Shown: positions 1 through 5,293 of the stretch, piece after piece
Layout of the letters: every line of letters starts with the position of its first letter
Position numbering within the stretch: position 1 is the first letter of the stretch
Source: Bacillota bacterium
Lineage (GTDB): Bacteria > Bacillota > Sulfobacillia > JABLXB01
DNA: 7,208 nucleotides
Assembly (NCBI GenBank): GCA_024653225.1
Contig: JANLGA010000068.1
Coordinates: forward strand, 1-7,208
Direction: 5' to 3'
The notes under the pieces: generated by a model
Databases searched by the model: none
Told to the model about the DNA's origin: nothing
The model's input: the letters and a program-made list of their open reading frames with translations, nothing else
Translations under genes and position numbers: made by a program

Positions 1-1116
1 GAGATCGCGGACCTCATCCACGACAATCCCGAGATCTCCCTTAAGGAGTACAGGGCCCAGCAGTGGCTCACGGAGTTTCTCGAGAGGAAGGGTTTCAGGG
101 TCGAGAAGGGGATCGGGGGGCTCGAGACCTCCTTCAGGGCATCGTACGGCTCCGGGTCGCCGACGATCGCCGTGCTGTGCGAATACGACGCGCTCCCGGA
201 TGTCGGCCACGGTTGCGGGCACGACCTGATAGGGGCAATGGGTGTGGTCGCAGGCGCCGCCGTGAAGAGCGCGCTGGGCACGAGAGGAGCCGGCGCGACG
301 CAGGGCACCATAGTCGTGATGGGCACCCCGGGCGAAGAGGCCGGCGGGGGCAAGATAATCCTCCTGGAGAAGGGCGCCTTCAAGGGTGTGGACGCCGCGA
401 TCATGGTGCACCCGTCAACGAAGACGATGACATTCCGCCCGTCGCTGGCCGCAGTGTCAGTGAGCGTAACGTTCAAGGGCAAGGCGGCCCACGCGGCGGG
501 TGCTCCGCACGAGGGGATTAACGCGCTCGAAGCGATGATCCTCACGTTCAACGGCCTGAACGCCCTGAGGCAGCACCTGAGGGACGATGTCAAGATCCAC
601 GGGATCATAACCAAGGGGGGAGCCGCCCCGAACGTCGTTCCCGATTATGCGGCAGGGGAATTCCTCGTACGTGCGAAGGACCGTGCCGGTCTCGACGAAG
701 TGGTCGAAAAGGTGAGGCGGTGCGTCCAGGGAGCCGGGCTCATGACCGGCGCGACACCGCACGTGGACCTGGGGCTGGTGTACGCTGAGAGGAAGAACAA
801 CGAGCCCATGGCGGAGCGTTTCGGACGGTACATGGCGGAGCTCGGGATGAGTCCGGAAGACCCGGGTTCCAGGATGGGACTGGGCTCGTCGGACATGGGC
901 AACGTGAGCCAAGAAATCCCCGCCATCCACCCATACGTGGCAGTCACCGCTCGGGAGATCCCCGGACACAGCCGCGAGTTCGCGGAGGCGACCCGCGAGC
1001 CCCGCGCCAGAGACGCCATGCTGGTGGCGGCGAAGGCCACAGCCATGACCTGCATCGATCTGCTGTGCGACCCGTTGTTCATGGACAGGGTGAGGAAGAA
1101 CTTCAAGGGGGCCTGA
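1..1116 (+). CDS. M20 family metallopeptidase / amidohydrolase (ACY1L2/PM20D2-like), 5'-truncated by window
   Basis: The frame is open from base 1 and ends in TGA at 1114-1116, leaving 371 residues visible. Family members are usually about 390-400 residues, so some 20-30 N-terminal residues lie upstream. Seen, numbering the first codon as 1: GHGCGHD at 69-75 (first metal-ligand motif), GTPGEEAGGGK with the Glu pair at 112-113 (general base and metal ligand), MVHP with His137 and PGHS with His323 (further ligands). The dimerisation domain begins near SVTFKGKAAHAAG (about 155-165). The run from GHGCGHD to GTPGEE is typical of the Acy1L2/PM20D2 group of M20, cytosolic di-metal enzymes that hydrolyse dipeptides or N-acyl/aminobenzoyl amino-acid amides. 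All expected catalytic residues are present, so it is probably active. The substrate cannot be read from the sequence; a p-aminobenzoyl-glutamate hydrolase-like role is an alternative. It lies 3 bases before the adenosyltransferase gene and is probably cotranscribed with it. Confidence 0.93.
   Translation, partial: EIADLIHDNPEISLKEYRAQQWLTEFLERKGFRVEKGIGGLETSFRASYGSGSPTIAVLCEYDALPDVGHGCGHDLIGAMGVVAGAAVKSALGTRGAGATQGTIVVMGTPGEEAGGGKIILLEKGAFKGVDAAIMVHPSTKTMTFRPSLAAVSVSVTFKGKAAHAAGAPHEGINALEAMILTFNGLNALRQHLRDDVKIHGIITKGGAAPNVVPDYAAGEFLVRAKDRAGLDEVVEKVRRCVQGAGLMTGATPHVDLGLVYAERKNNEPMAERFGRYMAELGMSPEDPGSRMGLGSSDMGNVSQEIPAIHPYVAVTAREIPGHSREFAEATREPRARDAMLVAAKATAMTCIDLLCDPLFMDRVRKNFKGA
1105..1110 (+). 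promoter_or_regulatory. Ribosome binding site for the cobalamin adenosyltransferase
   Basis: AAGGGG lies 9 bases before the GTG at 1120 and inside the last codons of the M20 gene. It supports GTG as the start and suggests that translation of the two genes is coupled. Confidence 0.6.
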
Positions 1117-1119
1117 CAC

Positions 1120-1683
1120 GTGGACGATACGCGCCTGCGCAACTCGGGGGACCCGGACGGGCGGGGGCTGGTGCTCGTGTACACCGGGGACGGGAAGGGC
1201 AAGACAACGGCGGCGCTCGGCCTGGCCCTGCGAACCGTCGGGCATGGGCTGAAGGCCTACGTCATCCAATTCATGAAGGGGCCGGGCAATCTCTACGGGG
1301 AGCGCGTCGCGGCCCGGGAGTATCTCCCGGGTCTCACGATCGTGCACTCCGGGCGCGATCAATTCGTGAACCGGTCGGCACCGGCCGAAATAGATCGCGA
1401 GCTCGCAGCACGGGGACTGGACCTGGCGAGGCAGGTGATCGCGGCCGGCGAACACGCCTTGGTCATACTCGACGAGATCAACGTCGCGGCAGACTACGGG
1501 CTGGTCGAGACTCGCGATGTCCTGGACCTGGTCGAATCCAGGCCGCCGCATGTCAATATCGTCCTGACCGGGCGGCGGGCACCCCGCGAATTCATAGAGA
1601 TCGCGGACACCGTGAGCGAAATCAAGGAGATCAAGCATCACTACGGCAGCGGGGTCGCGGCCCGCCGGGGGATCGAGTACTAG
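1120..1683 (+). CDS. cobO: Cob(I)alamin adenosyltransferase, CobA/CobO/BtuR type
   Basis: A 187-residue cytosolic enzyme that transfers the 5'-deoxyadenosyl group of ATP to cob(I)alamin or corrinoid, making the coenzyme B12 form. Seen: a GRGLVLVYTGDGKGKTTAA P-loop with its Walker A motif at 23-30, followed by the family run ALGLALRTVGHGLKAYVIQFMKG. A Walker B-like ALVILDEIN lies near 113-121. The C-terminal signature ADTVSEIKEIKHHYGSGVAARRGIEY (162-187) matches the usual end of the CobO family (x-KHxYxxGxxAxxGIEY). Length is normal for the family, whose members run about 170-200 residues. The start is GTG with an AAGGGG site 9 bases upstream; no ATG precedes the P-loop. No other cobalamin synthesis gene is in view, so it may serve B12 salvage. 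Its TAG stop touches the stop of the convergent NlpC/P60 gene. Family assignment is very secure; cobO versus btuR naming is a matter of convention. Confidence 0.96.
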   Translation: MDDTRLRNSGDPDGRGLVLVYTGDGKGKTTAALGLALRTVGHGLKAYVIQFMKGPGNLYGERVAAREYLPGLTIVHSGRDQFVNRSAPAEIDRELAARGLDLARQVIAAGEHALVILDEINVAADYGLVETRDVLDLVESRPPHVNIVLTGRRAPREFIEIADTVSEIKEIKHHYGSGVAARRGIEY

Positions 1684-2370
1684 TCAGGCCACGCGCCTGG
1701 CCCCGACCCAGTTCTTGACGTAAAACGGCTTGTCAATGGGGGTCACCGTCACGCTCTTGCGGGCCGAGCTGGCGTGTATGAATGTCCCGTCTCCGAGGTA
1801 GATTCCCACGTGTGAAGGGCCGGACTTGTACGTGCTGAAGAAAACCAGGTCACCGGCGCGAATCTCGTTCCTTCGGACCGGCAGTCCGATGGCGAACTGC
1901 GCGTCGAGGGCCCGGGGCGCCTCGATCCCGCAGGCGTTCAGCACGTAGTACACGAAACCCGAGCAGTCGAATCCTCCGGGGGTCGTGCCCCCCCACTTGT
2001 ACCGAGTGCCGAGAAAACGCCTCGCGATCTCGATGAGCCTCGATGCGGCGTCCGTGGAGTTCGAACTGCGGGCGCTCGACCCGGGGGCGCGGAGGGCTTC
2101 CAGAGTCCGTGGGCCGACGATCCCGTCCGCGGTCAGCCCCGCGCTTCTTTGGAAGGCAATGACCGCCGCCCTCGTCGCGGGACCGAACAAACCGTCGGGC
2201 TCCCACCGGTAGTATCCCCACTCACGGAGCGCCTGTTGGAGGGCTGTCACGGACGGTCCGCGGGATCCCTCCCTCAACAGCACCCCGCCGCAGGATCCGG
2301 CGGCGGCGCGCGAGGATCCTGCGAGGAGGACGGCGAATGCCAACGTCAACACTAACAGCCTTTGACCCAT
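1684..2370 (-). CDS. Secreted peptidoglycan hydrolase: PG-binding domain plus NlpC/P60 endopeptidase
   Basis: The 228-residue product starts at the ATG at 2368-2370 (MGQRLLVLTL...). GGAGG lies 5 bases before this ATG, and the protein then begins directly with a signal peptide: a short basic start, a hydrophobic run LLVLTLAFAVLLAG, and a likely signal peptidase I site near SRAAAG (20-25). The frame extends upstream to a GTG at 2472 and an ATG at 2457, but these would add a polar Ser/Pro/Arg tail before the signal peptide and are less likely. Domains: PG_binding_1 at about 32-93 (LREGSRGPSVTALQQAL ... DGLFGPATRAAVIAFQ ... DGIVGPRTLEAL), a Ser-rich linker, then NlpC/P60 at about 111-228. The catalytic Cys136 lies in FDCSGF, His187 in SHVGIYLG, and a third polar residue is probably His199 in FIHASS. 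The family cleaves peptide cross-bridges such as gamma-D-Glu-diaminopimelate outside the membrane. The gene opposes its neighbours on both sides and needs its own promoter. Cys27 follows AGS, a poor lipobox, so a lipoprotein is unlikely. Confidence 0.93.
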   Translation of the reverse strand: MGQRLLVLTLAFAVLLAGSSRAAAGSCGGVLLREGSRGPSVTALQQALREWGYYRWEPDGLFGPATRAAVIAFQRSAGLTADGIVGPRTLEALRAPGSSARSSNSTDAASRLIEIARRFLGTRYKWGGTTPGGFDCSGFVYYVLNACGIEAPRALDAQFAIGLPVRRNEIRAGDLVFFSTYKSGPSHVGIYLGDGTFIHASSARKSVTVTPIDKPFYVKNWVGARRVA

Positions 2371-2375
2371 TGTCG

Positions 2376-2380
2376 CCTCC
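2376..2380 (-). promoter_or_regulatory. Ribosome binding site deciding the NlpC/P60 start
   Basis: On the minus strand the sequence reads GGAGG, then CGACA, then ATG at 2370. It is the only strong Shine-Dalgarno match near a start in this frame, and it selects the start that leaves an N-terminal signal peptide. Confidence 0.7.
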
Positions 2381-2479
2381 GGTGGGCGAGACGGTCCGGA
2401 CGCTCCGCGCGCCGCGACCGGGCCCGCGTTGGACGAGCGTGACTTCGACGAGGGCATGGTGGAATCCTGCACTGTGTAG

Positions 2480-2508
2480 CATTCCGCCCGGTGCGCCCAT
2501 CATTCCGC
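2480..2508. repeat. Pair of 8-base direct repeats in the divergent intergenic region
   Basis: CATTCCGC occurs at 2480-2487 and again at 2501-2508, 21 bases apart start to start, about two helical turns. The pair sits between the NlpC/P60 and HAD genes, just upstream of the HAD ribosome binding site. It could be a regulator site or a chance match. I see no clear -35/-10 pair for either gene in the surrounding 154 bases. Confidence 0.3.
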
Positions 2509-2509
2509 G

Positions 2510-2515
2510 GGAGGG
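2510..2515 (+). promoter_or_regulatory. Ribosome binding site for the TTG-initiated HAD gene
   Basis: GGAGGG lies 9 bases before the TTG at 2525, with a second purine run GAGAGG at 2515-2520. An in-frame TAG at 2477-2479 and the absence of any ATG or GTG between it and 2525 leave TTG as the only start before the DLDGT motif. Confidence 0.65.
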
Positions 2516-2524
2516 AGAGGCTGC

Positions 2525-3319
2525 TTGCGCAGAACCCTGGTCGTTACCGATCTGGACGGCACCCTTCTGGAATCGGGCCGCGGTGTGGACGACCTAGTGA
2601 GGTCCGTTGTGCGGACGGCCCGCGATAGGGGGGCGCTCTTCACGATTGCCACGGGGAGGATATTTCCCTCGGCAAGAGCGGTCGCGCTCGCCGCGGGCAT
2701 CGAGTGCCCGATCATCGCCGGTGGAGGGGCGGTCGTGGGGACGCCCTCGGGAGAGGTGCTCAGCCAGCTGTATCTCGACAGGGGAGTGGCCGGGGCGATC
2801 CTCGGGATGGTAGGCAAGGGGGCGTACAGGTACGCCTTCGTGGGCGGACGGATCCTCACAGACACCCCCGGGGATCACGCCATCAGGTACTCCGAGTCAC
2901 TGGGTGTCCCGATCGAGGTCGTGGACGACCTCGAACCCAGGGTCGGGGAGCAGACGTCCCACATCGTCCTCAGGATGCCGCCCGATAGGGCCGAGGCGCT
3001 GGTCGGAACGTACGCGTCCGCGATCGGCGCCTCCGCGCGAGTGACGAGAACGCTGCCCCACCTGATCGAGTTCGTCAATCCGCTGGCGTCCAAAGGTCGC
3101 GCACTGGGTTTTCTCTGCTCGCTGCTTAGCGTGCAGATGAAGGATGTCATCGCCGTCGGCGACGCGGAAGCCGACCTGGACATGCTGGACGCTGCCGGAG
3201 TGGGAGTACTCGTGGCGAATGCCCCCCCGGAGCTGCGGACGAGGGTAAAGCACGTTACCCGGCGGCCCGGGACCCTGGGAGTGCTGGAGGTCCTCGACAC
3301 GTATCTTCCCGTCGCATAA
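2525..3319 (+). CDS. HAD superfamily hydrolase, Cof-type (IIB) phosphatase
   Basis: A 264-residue protein, the usual size for Cof-type HAD phosphatases: cytosolic Mg-dependent enzymes acting on sugar phosphates, nucleotides or similar small phosphoesters. Seen: motif I VTDLDGTLLE with nucleophile Asp9 and acid/base Asp11; motif II ATGR with Thr43; a large C2-type cap between about 80 and 185; motif III Lys190 in ASKGRAL; motif IV GDAEADLDML with Asp213 and Asp217. In most relatives motif IV reads GDxxND; here Asn is replaced by Ala216 while both Asp residues remain, so activity is likely but metal-site geometry may differ. The start is TTG, forced by an upstream in-frame stop and supported by GGAGGG. 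It is separated from the next gene by a short gap holding a palindrome. The substrate cannot be inferred; sucrose- or mannosylglycerate-phosphatase relatives share this fold. Confidence 0.92.
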   Translation: MRRTLVVTDLDGTLLESGRGVDDLVRSVVRTARDRGALFTIATGRIFPSARAVALAAGIECPIIAGGGAVVGTPSGEVLSQLYLDRGVAGAILGMVGKGAYRYAFVGGRILTDTPGDHAIRYSESLGVPIEVVDDLEPRVGEQTSHIVLRMPPDRAEALVGTYASAIGASARVTRTLPHLIEFVNPLASKGRALGFLCSLLSVQMKDVIAVGDAEADLDMLDAAGVGVLVANAPPELRTRVKHVTRRPGTLGVLEVLDTYLPVA

Positions 3320-3338
3320 TGTTTCGATTACAGGCAGG

Positions 3339-3350
3339 TCCCGGCCGGGA
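3339..3350. repeat. Perfect 12-base palindrome upstream of the regulator gene
   Basis: TCCCGGCCGGGA is exactly its own reverse complement. It lies 20 bases after the HAD stop and about 40 bases before the regulator start, in the only gap between the two genes. With no loop and no following T-run it is not a Rho-independent terminator. It may be an operator, possibly for autoregulation by the downstream protein; in G+C-rich DNA a chance origin is also possible. Confidence 0.4.
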
Positions 3351-3386
3351 ATGTGAAGAAATGGAACGCATGGACTCCCGGCGGGG

Positions 3387-5288
3387 GTGGAGAGGATGGC
3401 CAGACTGGCCGCTATCGTCCCTGATGCGGGACTTTGCTCGCTGGTGAGTGAGGCGGCGAAGGAGCTCAACGAGGACCTGTTGGTCCTGGTCGCGGGCGGC
3501 GAGGAGGTCCTGCACGCGGTCCGTCGCGCCGAGGCGGCGGGCGCCGAGGCGCTGGTCGCCAAGGGCTACCTCGCGGACGCGGCGCGTGGCGTGACATTGC
3601 TGCCCGTGGTGGGGCTCAATCCCGGCCCGCTCGACGTCGTGACGGCGGTGGCGAGGGCGAAGGAGCTCGGCGACAAGGTCGCACTGCTGCATTTCGGCGG
3701 GGCGATACCCGACTTGGTCACGCTGGGCGGCTCGATGGGGATCGAACTGAGGGAGTTCACCGTCGGTCGCACGGCGCAGGAAGTGCGCAGGATCCTCGAG
3801 CAGGCGAAGCAGGACGGCTGCCAGGTCGTCGTCGGTGGCCAGGTCACCGTGGACATGGCGAGGTCGCTGGGGCTCAAGGGAGTGCCGATCTCCGTGGGAA
3901 AGACCTCCGCCAGGCAGGCCATCGAGGCGTGCCGCGAACTCGTCAAAGTGCGGCGCGAATCCGATGAGCGGAGAGCCGACTATCTGGGAGTGCTCGACTC
4001 CATTCCCGTCGGGGTGATCGCCGTCGATCCACGGGGAACCGTTCGGCTCTGCAACAACGCCGCGGTCGCGCTCGGCGCGCTCGGCCGCGCCGACGTGGGG
4101 CGACCGGCCGCCGAGGCCTTCGATGGCTCGCCCCTGTTGGCCGCGTTGAAGGGCGAGTACGGCGGCGCCATCAAGGCGACCAGGCTCGGAGACGCGCGGG
4201 TCGGACTGGAAGCGGTGGCCTGGAAATCCGGGGACCGCAACGAGGGCGTCGTGTGCGTTATCCACGACGTGAGTGCGGCGGAGAGACTGGTGGACCAGCT
4301 CTCGTCCCCGGAGGGACCCGAACCACGTGCCGTCTCGTTCACCTTCGAGGACATCCCTGCGGCCAGCCCGGCAATGCAACGGGTGGTGGCCAAGGCCGCC
4401 CAGTACGCGATGAGCGACCTGCCGCTCCTGATCTCGGGCGAGAGGGGAGTCGGGAAGGAGGTCCTTGCCCAGGCCATCCACCTGACCGGAATCCGTCGGT
4501 CCGGGCCGTTCGCCGTGGTGTCCTGCGAAGGACTGGCCCCCGACGCGATGGAACGCCGCCTGTTCGGGTACGAGAGGAGCGGCACGTCTCCATCGTCGAG
4601 GAAACCCTGCCCGGGGGTTTTCGAAACGTGCCACGGGGGGACCGTCTTCCTGGAAGAGGTCTGGGCGATGCCCATGGAGCTGCAGGCGAGGGTGGCCTCG
4701 GTCATCGAGCACGGCGTCTTCTGGAGGATAGGAGGCACGGAACCCAGGAGGGTTGATGCGAGGATAATGGCTTCGAGCTCGAAGAGGCTCAAGGACCTCG
4801 TCGCGCGGGGTGAATTCTCCGAGGCGCTGTATTGGAAGATCTCGGACCTCCAGATCGAGGTGCCACCGCTCAGGGATCGGCCCGACGACATCGAACCGCT
4901 ATTCGAGCTGTTTGCCGGCAAGTTGCTCGGCGGGACCGGACGGCTGCGTCTCTCGGCGGCGTCTGCATCGAGGCTGCGGCGCTACTCGTGGCCGGGGAAC
5001 GTCCGGGAGCTCGAGGGGATGGTCAAGAGGCTGGCGGTGGAGATTAGGGCCATGCCGCTCGTCCCCGAGGACGCCGTGGAGCGGATGGTGCTCGAGGAAT
5101 TGCTCCCGGGGCGGGAAGGCCCTCCCGAGACACTGGCGAACGTGACGATCCCCGCCGGCAGGCTCGAGGACATGGTGAACGAGATAATCCGCCAGTTTGA
5201 CCGGGCTTGCTCGGGCAACAGGTCCGAGGTGGCGCGAAGGCTCGGGATAAGCAGGACCACCTTGTGGAAGAAGATGAAGGAGATGTAG
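3387..5288 (+). CDS. PrpR_N-PAS-AAA+-Fis transcriptional regulator with a degenerate sigma-54 activation domain
   Basis: A 633-residue protein from the GTG at 3387; the ATG at 3396 (630 residues) is equally possible, and an in-frame TGA at 3354 excludes anything longer. Domains, GTG numbering: PrpR N-terminal sensor about 8-188 (GAEALVAKGY, VVGLNPGPLDV, VSVGKTSARQAIEACREL-like end); PAS about 197-300; AAA+ about 318-555; Fis-type helix-turn-helix about 595-633 (NRSEVARRLGISRTTLWKKMKEM). Walker A GERGVGKE (351-358) and WPGNVRELE (535-543) are intact. Key activator residues are not: the GAFTGA loop after LFGYE reads RSGTSPSS (397-404), Walker B is FLEE instead of FLDE (Glu423), sensor I ATN is SSS (463-465), the FRxDLxxRL arginine fingers are FSEALYWKI (Ser478, Lys484), and the Asn of VNC is Ser379. 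The known GAFTGA role is contact with sigma-54, so this protein probably regulates another sigma-factor form, as TyrR does. The ligand is unknown. It overlaps the control signals of the asparaginyl-tRNA synthetase gene downstream. Confidence 0.93.
   Translation: MERMARLAAIVPDAGLCSLVSEAAKELNEDLLVLVAGGEEVLHAVRRAEAAGAEALVAKGYLADAARGVTLLPVVGLNPGPLDVVTAVARAKELGDKVALLHFGGAIPDLVTLGGSMGIELREFTVGRTAQEVRRILEQAKQDGCQVVVGGQVTVDMARSLGLKGVPISVGKTSARQAIEACRELVKVRRESDERRADYLGVLDSIPVGVIAVDPRGTVRLCNNAAVALGALGRADVGRPAAEAFDGSPLLAALKGEYGGAIKATRLGDARVGLEAVAWKSGDRNEGVVCVIHDVSAAERLVDQLSSPEGPEPRAVSFTFEDIPAASPAMQRVVAKAAQYAMSDLPLLISGERGVGKEVLAQAIHLTGIRRSGPFAVVSCEGLAPDAMERRLFGYERSGTSPSSRKPCPGVFETCHGGTVFLEEVWAMPMELQARVASVIEHGVFWRIGGTEPRRVDARIMASSSKRLKDLVARGEFSEALYWKISDLQIEVPPLRDRPDDIEPLFELFAGKLLGGTGRLRLSAASASRLRRYSWPGNVRELEGMVKRLAVEIRAMPLVPEDAVERMVLEELLPGREGPPETLANVTIPAGRLEDMVNEIIRQFDRACSGNRSEVARRLGISRTTLWKKMKEM
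5277..5282 (+). promoter_or_regulatory. Ribosome binding site for asparaginyl-tRNA synthetase, inside the regulator gene
   Basis: AAGGAG overlaps the last Lys-Glu codons of the regulator and lies 11 bases before the GTG at 5294. It favours 5294 over the GTG at 5303 and indicates translational coupling. The GTG at 5303 would instead rely on a GGGGG run at 5290-5294. Confidence 0.55.
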
Positions 5289-5293
5289 CGGGG

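Noticed and set aside
457..1641. 394-codon open frame on the minus strand across the M20 and adenosyltransferase genes
   Set aside because: It spans two well-supported genes on the other strand and has no domain signal or start context; a shadow of their codon bias.
2371..2472. Longer NlpC/P60 protein starting at the GTG at 2472 or ATG at 2457
   Set aside because: It would bury the signal peptide behind 29-34 polar residues; GGAGG directly before the ATG at 2370 gives a standard secreted protein.
2371..2524. Sigma-70 type promoters in the divergent region
   Set aside because: Promoters are expected here, but candidates such as TACACA on the minus strand or TTGGAC on the plus strand lack a partner hexamer at about 17 bases, so none was called.
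3255..4712. 485-codon open frame on the minus strand opposite the regulator
   Set aside because: Its translation is rich in Arg, His, Pro and Gly with no recognisable domain. The plus strand here encodes clear PrpR_N, PAS and AAA+ domains. Long antisense frames are expected at this G+C content.
5207..5293. Longer N-terminus for asparaginyl-tRNA synthetase from an ATG at 5207
   Set aside because: These codons lie within the Fis-type HTH of the regulator in another frame, the residues look non-native (charged, no fold), and a ribosome binding site favours 5294.
5106..5293. T-box or other riboswitch leader before asparaginyl-tRNA synthetase
   Set aside because: The upstream DNA is coding sequence of the regulator to within 5 bases of the start, and I see no leader hairpins or T-box element.
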